The position numbers and the translations under genes were made by a program. Positions 54,362 through 63,900 of a stretch of 64,000 bases of DNA are shown piece by piece. This DNA is from Chitinophagales bacterium (GTDB lineage Bacteria > Bacteroidota > Bacteroidia > Chitinophagales > LD1), in contig JAEUUZ010000048.1 in NCBI GenBank assembly GCA_016786765.1, positions 82,538 through 146,537 of the forward strand. Direction: 5' to 3'. Each line of letters begins with the position of its first letter. Position 1 is the first letter of the stretch. The notes below the pieces were generated by a model. The model saw only the letters and a list, made by a program, of their open reading frames with translations, did no database searches and had not been told where the DNA came from.

Positions 54362-57300
54362 ATGCAGTTAACGACATTAGAGATTAAAGGATTTAAGAGT
54401 TTTGCCGATAAAACCACTATTAACTTCAACAATAACATTACGGGTATTGTGGGGCCAAATGGTTGCGGGAAATCGAACGTGGTGGACTCGATTCGTTGGG
54501 TGCTGGGCGAGCAGAAGACTTCGCACCTGCGGTTGGAGAAGATGGAGAACCTGATTTTCAACGGCACGAAGAACCGTAAGGCTTCGTCATTGGCGGAAGT
54601 GTCGCTTACGTTCGAGAACACCAAAAACGTTATTTCTTCGGAGTACAAAACCATTACCATTACCCGCAAACTGTTTAGAGACGGGGAAAGCGAGTACCGC
54701 TTGAACGATGTGGTTTGTCGGTTGAAAGATATTACTTCGTTGTTTATGGACACGGGTGTGAGCTCCGACTCCTACTCTATTATTGAGTTGGGGATGGTAG
54801 ACGAGCTGTTGAACGACCGCGATAACTCGCGTAGAAAGTTGTTTGAGCAGGCAGCCGGTGTTTCGAAATACAAAAAACGCAAGAAAGAAACGCTCGATAA
54901 ATTAAAGAACACTGATGCGGATTTAGAGCGGGTGAAAGACTTGTTGTTCGAGTTGGAAAGCAACTTGAAAACCTTGGAAAAACAGGCTTCTAAGACCAAG
55001 AAGTTTTACGAACTGAAGGAGGAATACAAAAACTTATCGTTGATGTTGGCGCGTTTTGCGTTGCAGGAATACAAAGAATCGTACAAAACGTTGGAGCAAC
55101 AACGTCAGGCCGAAGAAGACAAACGATTGGAGATTGAAACGGCTATTAAATCGGCTGAAGCGACTTTAGAGAAAGAGAAGCTGACGAACGTAGACAAGGA
55201 AAAGGCTTTGATGGAGATTCAGAAGAAGCTGAATACCTTGGTGAGCGGGGTGAGTGTGAATGAGAACGAGCGTAACTTGTTGAATTCGCAAATCAAATTC
55301 GCGCACGATAAAATGGATAATGCCGAGAAGTTATCGATTGATGCGAAGGACCAATCGGAGAAATTGAAATTGGCGATTGAGCGTTTGAGTGCCGATAACA
55401 GTTTGGAAGTGGAGGTGTTGGAGAGCAAGAAGAGCGAGTTGGCGGTGTTAGAGAAAGAGTTGAACGAAATTCGTACGGCTCATGGCGCTATCAAAGACAG
55501 TCTGGGTGCGGAACAGAAAGCCTACACGGAGAATGAACGTCAGATTTTTGAGATAGAGAAAAAGTTAGCCGTAAACAAATCGAGCAACGAAAGTTTGCAG
55601 AAAGATTTGTTCAACAGCGAAGAAGATATTTCTGTGAAACGTAAGGAATTGGAGTTGTTGCAGGTTTCGGTAGATCAGTTGAAAGCCGAGAAAGATAAAA
55701 CAGCCAAGGCATTAGAAGCATTGGTAGCCGCTGAAACCGCTCGTGCGCAACAGGTAGCAGAGTTAGAGAAACAAATTGAAGCTACTCGAACCGAGTTAAC
55801 GCAAGAAACACGTACACTCGATTCGAAACGCAATGAATATGATTTGACAAAGAGTTTGGTCGATAATTTGGAAGGTTTTCCTGAGTCGATTAAATTCTTG
55901 AAGAAGAATGCGAAGTGGAGTAAAGAGGCTCCTCTCCTTTCGGATATCATTTATTGTTCGGAAGAATACCGTGTGGCGATTGAGAATTTCTTAGAGCCGT
56001 ATTTGAACTACTATGTGGTGCAAAACATGCAGGAAGCGGTGATGGCGGTGAACTTGTTGAGTGATGCGGCTATGGGTCGTGCGAATTTCTTTGTGCTCGA
56101 TCAAATTGAAAAGTACCAACCGAAACCGGCTGTGAAAGTAGAAGGCGGTGTGGCGGCTACGGATTTAGTGGAGATTGACAAGAACTATTCGAAGCTGAGT
56201 GCATTCTTATTAGACCGTGTTTTCTTTGTGGATGATGCAGTAAATGTGGGTTTAGACAATGTGGGCGATAAAGTGGTGTTGCTAACGAAATCGGGGAAAT
56301 TTATTCGTCAGGATTTCTCGTTGAGCGGTGGTGCAGTGGGCTTGTTTGAGGGAAAGAAAATTGGTCGTGCGAAGAACCTAGAAAAACTGAAAACCGAGAT
56401 TGAGAAGTTGGAAAAAACAACCTATCAATTACACACTAAAGTATCGGACACTCAAATTAAAATCAATCAGCTGAAAGCCGCTACACAAGCGAAAGATGTG
56501 GATGCGCAGAAAGGCAACTTGAATCAGATTGACAATAAATTGTCGGCTTCATCGGCCAGTATTCAAAGTTTAGTGAAGTTCTTGGAATCGAGCGATCAGA
56601 AAAGCAAGTCGATTAGTGAGCGCTTAGCTGCATTGAAATTAGAGGTAGATACGTTCTCGGGCACATTGATGGGATTGCGTGAAACACAGGCTACAAAGAA
56701 ATTAGAGTTAGAAAAAACCGATAAAGAATTCATTGATTTAACGAACAAGTTAAGTGAATCTTCATCGCGCTACAACCAGAAGAACATTGAGTTCCACCAG
56801 CAGCAAAACCGTGTGAACTCGTTAACGCAGGAGTTGAATTTCAAGAAGAGTCAGATTGAGAGCTTGGAAAACCAATTGACGCGTAATGTTCAAATTATTG
56901 AAGAGAGCAAAAAGCAAATAGAAGAAAGCAATGCCAAGTTAAAAGCCATTGAAAGTACATTGTTGGATGGTTATGCCAACAAAGAAGCCTTTGAAAAAGA
57001 GGTATTGGATGCCGAGAAGAACTATTACGATTCGCGGGGTTCGATTAACGAAATGGACGCCAGTGTGCGGGAACAAACAAGAACTAAAGATGCAATTGCG
57101 AATACGTTAGCGAGTATTTCGGAGAAGTTAAATGAGTTGAAATTGAACTTGACCGGATTGCGGGAGCGATTGAATGTGGAGTTCAACATTAATGTGAATG
57201 ACATTATCAACGAAGAACTGGATGCGAAATGGAATCGCAAAGAAATTGAGGAAGACCATTTGAAGATTAAGAAACGCGTGGAGACGTTTGGGGAGATTAA

Positions 57301-57892
57301 CCCGATGGCGGTAGAGGCTTACAATGAAATGAAGGAGCGTTACGATTTCATTATTACACAAAGAAAGGATTTGGAGGATGCGAAGACATCGTTATTGAAT
57401 ACTATCCAGGAAATTGACGACAGTGCGAGAACGCAGTTCTTAGATGCATTTACAAAGGTGAGAGAGAGTTTCATTCGCGTGTTTAGAACATTATTCTCGG
57501 AAGAAGATCAATGCGATTTGTTCTTGGCTAATCCGGAAGATCCGTTAGAATCGAAGATTGAGATTATTGCGAAACCTAAGGGTAAACGACCGACTGTAAT
57601 TGATCAACTTTCGGGAGGAGAAAAAACATTGACGGCAACAGCTTTGTTATTCTCGTTGTACTTGTTGAAACCGGCACCTTTCTGTATTTTTGACGAGGTA
57701 GATGCTCCGTTGGATGACACGAACATTGCGAAGTTCAATAAGATCATCAATGAGTTCTCGAAAGATTCGCAGTTCATTATTGTTACGCACAACAAGCAAA
57801 CCATGAGCAGTGTAGAAGCTATCTACGGTGTAACCATGGTGGAGCAAGGGGTATCGAGAGTGGTACCGGTGAGTTTTTCGAATTTGAATTAA
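54362..57892 (+). CDS. smc: Chromosome segregation protein SMC
   Basis: Condensin ATPase that organises and separates the chromosome. 1176 residues. N-terminal ABC half with Walker A GPNGCGKSN (about 32-40), two long coiled coils (about 170-500 and 680-1000), the hinge between (about 500-680, with EAPLLSDIIYCSEEYR), and the C-terminal half with signature LSGGEKTLTA and Walker B FCIFDEVDAPLDD. Complete in length and motifs. The scpA/scpB partners are not in the window. A bidirectional terminator follows. Confidence 0.96.
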   Translation: MQLTTLEIKGFKSFADKTTINFNNNITGIVGPNGCGKSNVVDSIRWVLGEQKTSHLRLEKMENLIFNGTKNRKASSLAEVSLTFENTKNVISSEYKTITITRKLFRDGESEYRLNDVVCRLKDITSLFMDTGVSSDSYSIIELGMVDELLNDRDNSRRKLFEQAAGVSKYKKRKKETLDKLKNTDADLERVKDLLFELESNLKTLEKQASKTKKFYELKEEYKNLSLMLARFALQEYKESYKTLEQQRQAEEDKRLEIETAIKSAEATLEKEKLTNVDKEKALMEIQKKLNTLVSGVSVNENERNLLNSQIKFAHDKMDNAEKLSIDAKDQSEKLKLAIERLSADNSLEVEVLESKKSELAVLEKELNEIRTAHGAIKDSLGAEQKAYTENERQIFEIEKKLAVNKSSNESLQKDLFNSEEDISVKRKELELLQVSVDQLKAEKDKTAKALEALVAAETARAQQVAELEKQIEATRTELTQETRTLDSKRNEYDLTKSLVDNLEGFPESIKFLKKNAKWSKEAPLLSDIIYCSEEYRVAIENFLEPYLNYYVVQNMQEAVMAVNLLSDAAMGRANFFVLDQIEKYQPKPAVKVEGGVAATDLVEIDKNYSKLSAFLLDRVFFVDDAVNVGLDNVGDKVVLLTKSGKFIRQDFSLSGGAVGLFEGKKIGRAKNLEKLKTEIEKLEKTTYQLHTKVSDTQIKINQLKAATQAKDVDAQKGNLNQIDNKLSASSASIQSLVKFLESSDQKSKSISERLAALKLEVDTFSGTLMGLRETQATKKLELEKTDKEFIDLTNKLSESSSRYNQKNIEFHQQQNRVNSLTQELNFKKSQIESLENQLTRNVQIIEESKKQIEESNAKLKAIESTLLDGYANKEAFEKEVLDAEKNYYDSRGSINEMDASVREQTRTKDAIANTLASISEKLNELKLNLTGLRERLNVEFNINVNDIINEELDAKWNRKEIEEDHLKIKKRVETFGEINPMAVEAYNEMKERYDFIITQRKDLEDAKTSLLNTIQEIDDSARTQFLDAFTKVRESFIRVFRTLFSEEDQCDLFLANPEDPLESKIEIIAKPKGKRPTVIDQLSGGEKTLTATALLFSLYLLKPAPFCIFDEVDAPLDDTNIAKFNKIINEFSKDSQFIIVTHNKQTMSSVEAIYGVTMVEQGVSRVVPVSFSNLN

Positions 57893-57910
57893 GCGTTTTC
57901 AAACACATAT

Positions 57911-57941
57911 AAAATGCCGATGAGTTTTCATCGGCATTTTT
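57911..57941. terminator. Bidirectional terminator between smc and hxlR
   Basis: AAAATGCCGATGA pairs perfectly with TCATCGGCATTTT across a 4-base loop, with T on both outgoing strands. It serves smc (plus) and the regulator (minus). Confidence 0.88.
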
Positions 57942-57943
57942 GT

Positions 57944-58330
57944 TTAGCACCCTGCTTTCCCAATCACACGCTTTCTGTGCTTTACGCCCCATTCAGCAAT
58001 TTCGCCAACTACCTTTTGTAGTGTTTTGCCATAAGCAGTAATTTCATACTCAACGGTAACCGGTTTAGTATCATAAACAGTACGTTTCACCAATTGATTT
58101 ATTTCAAGATCTTTCAATTCTTTGCTGAGCATCTTTGCTGCTATACCTTCTACATCGCGAAGTAAATCGCCAAATCGTTTTTTCCCAAAACCTAGCGATC
58201 CCAAAATTTGAATCTTCCATTTTCCGCCTAGAATATCCATAGTATCTTTTATCGCCAGCATCTTGAATTTACAAGCCTCGCCATGTTGTGCAACAGGCTG
58301 TTCGGTGAGTACATTTACTGATTTTGCCAT
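57944..58330 (-). CDS. HxlR-family transcription regulator
   Basis: 128 residues of winged-helix type. Family motif CKFKMLAIKDTMDILGGKWK, in which the early Cys at 23 is the usual redox or electrophile sensor, followed by the LGFGKKRFGDLLR recognition helix and the wing (TVYDTKPVTVEYEIT). Members respond to aldehydes, quinones or disulfide stress. Divergent from a DoxX and nitroreductase pair over 104 bases with palindromic sites, so it most likely represses them and itself. Confidence 0.92.
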   Translation of the reverse strand: MAKSVNVLTEQPVAQHGEACKFKMLAIKDTMDILGGKWKIQILGSLGFGKKRFGDLLRDVEGIAAKMLSKELKDLEINQLVKRTVYDTKPVTVEYEITAYGKTLQKVVGEIAEWGVKHRKRVIGKAGC

Positions 58331-58348
58331 AATAAATAATTTATAGTT

Positions 58349-58391
58349 AGTTTCTTAGATGAAACTACTTTCCATTAGGAAACTAGTTTCA
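58349..58391. promoter_or_regulatory. Putative HxlR operators (TAGTTTC/GAAACTA half-sites)
   Basis: GAAACTAGTTTC (58380-58391) is a perfect palindrome, and AGTTTC (58350-58355) with GAAACT (58362-58367) forms a second, spaced dyad. The centres are 27 bases apart, between the divergent HxlR and DoxX genes. Confidence 0.6.
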
Positions 58392-58434
58392 AAAGTAAAG
58401 TAAAGAATTTACTTTTACAAAAAAATTAATCAAA

Positions 58435-58791
58435 ATGAATAAGAACAAAATTATCTATTGGACAAGCACAGGTCTTGTATCAGCCATGATGTTGATGAGT
58501 GCGGTTATGTATTTCACTATGCCCGAAGCGAAAGAAGGATTTGCGCATGCCGGTTTTCCGGATTACTTCAGAATTGAATTAGGAACAGCTAAACTATTAG
58601 GGGTAATTGCCCTGCTTTTACCGTTTACACCGGCTAATGTAAGAGAATGGGCCTATGCCGGATTCGGAATAACCTTTATTTCGGCAGTTATTTCGCATCT
58701 TGCCATTGGTGATGATGTAAGTAAATGGTCGGCTCCGATTTTTGCTTTTGTATTGTTAGCGGTATCTTATCTATTTAAAGACAAAAAATAA
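58435..58791 (+). CDS. DoxX-like membrane protein
   Basis: 118 residues with four membrane segments (about 8-28, 45-66, 70-90 and 95-113), the size and pattern of the DoxX-like group. The loop AHAGFPDYFRIELGTAKLLG is typical. Often paired with redox enzymes and HxlR/MarR regulators. It is 3 bases before the nitroreductase gene, so clearly co-transcribed. Confidence 0.85.
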   Translation: MNKNKIIYWTSTGLVSAMMLMSAVMYFTMPEAKEGFAHAGFPDYFRIELGTAKLLGVIALLLPFTPANVREWAYAGFGITFISAVISHLAIGDDVSKWSAPIFAFVLLAVSYLFKDKK

Positions 58792-58794
58792 AAC

Positions 58795-59424
58795 ATGAAC
58801 TTACAAGAAGCATTGCATTGGCGGTATGCAACAAAACGCATGAACGGACAAAAAATTGAATCGGCAAAAGCGGATCGTATTATTGAATCGATTCGTCTTT
58901 CTGCCTCTTCCTTGGGATTACAACCTTATCACATTTTTGTGATTGAAGACAAAGCATTACTCACCAAGATACACGAGAATGCATGTAAGCAGCCTCAAAT
59001 ATTGGAAGCATCGCATGTTGTGGTGTTTGCTGCATGGAACGATTTTAGTGACAGCAAAGTAGATGCGTATATGCAGCAAATAGCCGCTGAGCGAAATGTT
59101 CCTCTAGAAAGTTTGAAAGGGTTTGAAGATAACATCAAAGGCTTGATTAAAAGCAGAAGCACTGCAGACAATACCACATGGGCTGCAAAGCAAACCTACA
59201 TCGCTTTAGGTTTTGGGTTAGTAGCAGCAGCAATTGAGCAAGTTGATGCTACACCAATGGAAGGCTTTAATCCGGCTGCATTAGACGAGATTCTAGGTAT
59301 AAAAGGTAAAGGCTTACAAAGTACTGTCATTCTCTCGTTAGGCTATCGCGATGAAGCCAACGACTATCTAGCAAAAGCAAAAAAGATAAGACGAAAAAAA
59401 GAAGATTTAATCACTTCTCTTTAA
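58795..59424 (+). CDS. NAD(P)H-dependent nitroreductase-family oxidoreductase
   Basis: 209 residues with the FMN fold of NfsB/FRase I. The start LHWRYATKRM and SASSLGLQPYHIFVI bind the FMN phosphate, and GFGLVAAAIEQVDATPMEGF is the typical core. Reduces quinones, nitro compounds or similar electrophiles with NAD(P)H, which fits control by an HxlR sensor next door. Followed by a strong terminator. Confidence 0.9.
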   Translation: MNLQEALHWRYATKRMNGQKIESAKADRIIESIRLSASSLGLQPYHIFVIEDKALLTKIHENACKQPQILEASHVVVFAAWNDFSDSKVDAYMQQIAAERNVPLESLKGFEDNIKGLIKSRSTADNTTWAAKQTYIALGFGLVAAAIEQVDATPMEGFNPAALDEILGIKGKGLQSTVILSLGYRDEANDYLAKAKKIRRKKEDLITSL

Positions 59425-59430
59425 ATTTAA

Positions 59431-59457
59431 AAGCCCGATTCGTTTCGGGCTTTTTTT
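59431..59457 (+). terminator. Terminator of the DoxX-nitroreductase operon
   Basis: AAGCCCGA pairs with TCGGGCTT, followed by seven T, 7 bases after the stop. Confidence 0.88.
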
Positions 59458-59567
59458 ATGGGCAAATGAGATCTATTTCAATGAGTGGATATCCATCTCA
59501 TTACAAATTATCATTATGATATTTATAAATCCTTTTAATTTAGGTATGGAATCCTAAAACAAAGTAT

Positions 59568-60683
59568 ATGGCTCGTAAAATATTCCCCCTACTTCTTCTA
59601 TGCTCGTATGTAATGACGGCAAATTGTCAAATAGATTTAAAGTATACTTTTCGGAATTTATATCTAAAAAAGCAATACAGTGAAATTGTTCAATACAAAC
59701 CAAAAAGCAATGAGCAATATACAGCTAAGGCCTTTTACTATATTGCCATGTCGCATTACATGTTAGGAAACGACTATAAGGCTTTAACTGCAATGGATTT
59801 AGCTTTTGAAAAGGGTCCAGTAGACCACGACATGTATTTCTACAAAGGAAAAATCTTAAGCGCTATTGGTAAAGATACTGAATCCTTACCCTATTTCGAC
59901 AAAGCCATCGCACTTATTCCCGATGAGCCCGATTTTTTTGATGGAAAAGCTGAAGTCTATTTCAAGCTTAACAAAATTGATTCCTGTTTAATATACTTAA
60001 CAAAAGCAATGCGATACCCAAACTGCGATGTAAGAGCTTATTTGCTTAAAGCTGAAATTTATCAAGCACAAAAAAAGTATGATACTGCATTAATGACATA
60101 TAAAAGTGCTCAAAGTTTATTGACAATACCTTCTGAAGCATACCAAAACTGCTCCTTCAATATTGGACTTGTACAACAACTTATGGACAATAATGACGAT
60201 GCTAAAACTACTTTTGAGGAACATCTTCAGCACTTTGGAAATGACTTTCATGCAATAGCAAAGCTTATTCAAGTATATTATGCACTTTCTCTTTTTGAAG
60301 ACGCAATACCCTTAAAACAAAAACTGTATAAAGCCCACAAATCTAAAACACTGCCCCCTGAAATGGATAAAATGTTTTGTCTTGAACAATTTTTATGGAA
60401 CGGAAAAAAAGTAATGGTGTTTGAACATTATGAAGCATCAAATGATGCTTTGTTTCCTAAACTCAGCTTTTATCTAATGAAAGAAGATAGTCAAATCGAA
60501 TGCAAAGTAGATTTAGAGTCGGGTATGGCCTTTCAATTAATAAATTCAAAGCGGAAATACGTACTTTGCTATATTCGAGAGAATATTCATTTAACGTATT
60601 GGTCATATGTGTATCCAGAAAAATTCAAGTATCGTGAGGTCAAAGAAAACGTGATTAATATACTTAACGAGAAAAATAACTAG
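59568..60683 (+). CDS. Exported TPR-repeat protein
   Basis: 371 residues, signal peptide 1-20 (MARKIFPLLLLCSYVMTANC; a lipobox-like TANC would allow a lipoprotein, less typical). At least four TPR-like units between about 45 and 260 (KAFYYIAMSHYMLGNDYKAL, DMYFYKGKILSAIGKDTESL and others). The C-terminal 110 residues are a separate mixed domain. Role as a binding scaffold inferred. Codons are more AT-rich than in neighbouring core genes. Confidence 0.8.
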   Translation: MARKIFPLLLLCSYVMTANCQIDLKYTFRNLYLKKQYSEIVQYKPKSNEQYTAKAFYYIAMSHYMLGNDYKALTAMDLAFEKGPVDHDMYFYKGKILSAIGKDTESLPYFDKAIALIPDEPDFFDGKAEVYFKLNKIDSCLIYLTKAMRYPNCDVRAYLLKAEIYQAQKKYDTALMTYKSAQSLLTIPSEAYQNCSFNIGLVQQLMDNNDDAKTTFEEHLQHFGNDFHAIAKLIQVYYALSLFEDAIPLKQKLYKAHKSKTLPPEMDKMFCLEQFLWNGKKVMVFEHYEASNDALFPKLSFYLMKEDSQIECKVDLESGMAFQLINSKRKYVLCYIRENIHLTYWSYVYPEKFKYREVKENVINILNEKNN

Positions 60684-60859
60684 AGATTCTCTCCACCCTT
60701 CAACACTGAATAAAATTGTATTATTCGTTTAAATGACATAAAACTTTATCCAAAAGATTGTAAACCATATAAACGTGTTAGCGATTTAAATCACTTTGCT
60801 ATAATGAAACTATTATCTCAGCAACTTAGATAGTCATTTATATACAAATCATGATACAT

Positions 60860-60905
60860 ATGAAATAGCAAAGCCTCTTCAATTGAAGAGGCTTTGCTAT
60901 TTCAT
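60860..60905. terminator. 46-bp perfect palindrome, bidirectional terminator
   Basis: Two 23-base arms match without any mismatch (60860-60882 and 60883-60905), giving a stem with core AAAGCCTCTTC/GAAGAGGCTTT. It lies between the TPR gene and the convergent adhesin. The T content outside is low, so termination is inferred from place and stability. Confidence 0.6.
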
Positions 60906-60915
60906 GTGATGAGGC

Positions 60916-63900
60916 TTATTCTTTCTTCATCAACTTGAATGTTTTGTAGCTGTCTTTGTATTTCACTTTCATGTAATACAATCCGGCTGCAACATGCGAC
61001 AAGTCGATTTGGTTCACATACTCTAATCTCGATTTCGCTAACACTACTTGACCAATATCGTTCAAAATTTCAAAACTGTATTCCGTTACATCTTTTACTT
61101 CGTAAGGAATAGTCATAGAGAATTTATTCGTGAACGGATTCGGATAAATAGAAGCTTTCAACGTAATGTTTATGTCATTGAGTGCTGTAACAAATACATA
61201 TACAGAATCAGATACACTGTAACAACCGCTCGCATTCGACACTCTCACTTGGAAGTAGCCGGTTTGTGTGGCAGTATAAGTGCTGCTTGTTGCTCCTGCG
61301 ATGAAGGTATTGTTATTCATCCATTGAACATTTGTAGCCACTGATGAAGTCAACACAGTTCCATTCTTCGTAATTGATGGTTGAACAGGAACTGGATTTA
61401 CTGTAACATTGGTAGGTAACGAAGATGCACTACATCCATTCAACGTAATGTTCAATGTGTACACTCCGGCATTGGCCGTTGTTGCACCATTAAGGATTAC
61501 GTCTTGGGTATTGTATGTTGTACCATTTGGACCAGACCAAGAATATGTAGCACCCGAAACTGGAGCGGTATTCAAAATCAACTGTGCATTCTCACACACC
61601 GGTGAATTGGTTGTAACAACAGGTGATGTTGGAGTAGCATTAACAGTAATCGTAAGCGCATTCGAAGTAGCCGTTGGATTCGGAACACATGTGAAGCTTG
61701 ATACCATCACACACGTTACAACAGCTCCGTTGCTCAATTGATTAGCCGTAAATGTAGGCGAGTTGGTACCCACGTTTACACCATTCACTTTCCATTGGTA
61801 AACCGGAGAGCTTCCTGCATTTGTAGGTGACGCATTGAATACAACTGATGCTCCGCTACAAATAGTAGTTCCAGGATTTGCACTGATGGTTACAGAAGGA
61901 TTGCTAGCATTACTTACCAATATTGTAATTGGAGTAGATGTAACAGCCGTAGGGTTACCACAAGGATTTGTGATGGTCATAGTTACGGTTACCACATCTC
62001 CGTTATTCAATGCAGCGTTGGTGTAGGTATTACTGTTTGTTCCAACATTGGTGCCATTCAGTTTCCATTGGTAGGTAGGATTCGTTCCGGCATTCGTAGG
62101 CAATGCAGTAAAGGTTACCGAAGTACCTTGGCAAATGTTTGTTGAAGATGCATTCACAGTTACCGTTGGCGTAACAATTGGATTTACCGTTACAACAATG
62201 GAGTTCGACAATACAGTTGTACTGGTTACACAAGGCAACGAAGATATCAATTCGCAAGTTACCACATCATTGTTGCTTAATGAAGACGTAATCAAAGTAC
62301 TTGAACTTCCACCCGTAATAGTTCCATTCACTCTCCAACGATACACAGGCGCTGAACCGGCATTTGTTGCTGTTGCCGTAAACGTAACCGCTGTTCCTGC
62401 ACAAATATTGGTACTGCTCGATGTAATCGCAATTGTAGGTGTAACTGGAGCACTTACGTTCATTGTCAAACTGTTCGAAGTAGCCGTTGTTGGTGTAGCA
62501 CAAGCAGAAGATGAAGTGAGTACACAATTTACGATAGCACCGTTGGTTAATGTAGTAGATGTAAATGTGGCACTATTTGTTCCACTGTTTACACCATTTA
62601 CTTTCCACTGATATATAGGAGTAGTTCCTCCATTGGTAATAGCAGCTGTAAACACTACACTAGCTCCTGAACAAACTGAAGTAGTTGGTGTACTGATAGC
62701 AATGGTAGGCGCTGATGCAGTATTCACTGTAATGGTAATCGGAGTTGAAATTACCGTTGGCGTTGAAATACATGCTGCATTTGATGTCATTTCACAAGTT
62801 ACTACATCTCCGTTGTTCCATGTTGATGAAGAATATACCGTTGCGTTTGTTCCAACATTCGAACCATTTACTTTCCACTGGTAAACCGGACTCGTTCCTC
62901 CATTGGAAGGTGTAGCCGTGAATGTAATTGACTGACCGGAGCATATAGTAGTAGTCGATGCGCTAACACTTACAACTGGTGTTGAAGGCGATGAAATAGT
63001 TACTGTGATGTTATTCGAAGTAACTAAAGCAGGACTTGCACAATTGGCATTACTTGTTAATTCACAACTTACAATATCTCCATTGCTAAGCGTTGATGTA
63101 ACAAATGATGTTCCTGTTGTTGCATTCGAACCATTCACTTTCCATTGGTAAGTTGGAGCTGTTCCGCCATTAGTAGATGAAGCCGTGAAGGTAATTGAAG
63201 TACCTGTACAAACTGAAGTTGCGGAAGCCGAAATACTTACTGTTGGCACTACTGATGGTAAAATCACCATTGCTAGCGTGTTTGAAGTATCTGTATTCGG
63301 ACTGATACAAGCACCCGTTGCAGTTAAGATACATTTTACAAGCGCACCGTTAGTTAAGGTATTCGATGTAAACGAAGCACCGGTTGCCGTATTTACTCCA
63401 TTCACTTGCCATTGGTAAGCCGGTGTAGCACCGCCATTGGTTGGTGTTGCTGTAAAGACAACTGATGAACCTGTACAAACATTATTCGCACTTGCTGCAA
63501 TAGTTACATCCGGAGCTGAAGCAGGGTTCACTGTCATTGTTACCGGTGTAGCCGTTGCTGTTGGTACAGTAGGACAAGATGCAGAAGATGTCATCACTAC
63601 TGTAATTACATCTCCATTATTCAACGTTGAAGAAGAATAAGTAGCACTGTTTGTTCCTACGTTAGAACCATTTAATTTCCACTGGTATGCAGGAGTACTT
63701 CCGCCATTCGAAGGCACTGCAGTAAAGGTAACTAACTGACCTGTACAAGTGTTAGTGGTTGAAGGAGAAACACTCACCGCTGGGGTAACTGCAGGTGATA
63801 CTACAATAGTGATATTGTTCGAGCCGATACTTGCAGGGGTTGCACATGCAGCATTCGAGGTCAATACACAACTCACCACATCGCCATTCACAAGTGATGT

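Noticed and set aside
60916..63900. CRISPR-like array in the right-hand repeats
   Set aside because: The period is about 270 bases, the units are in-frame coding Ig-like domains, and there are no short unique spacers.
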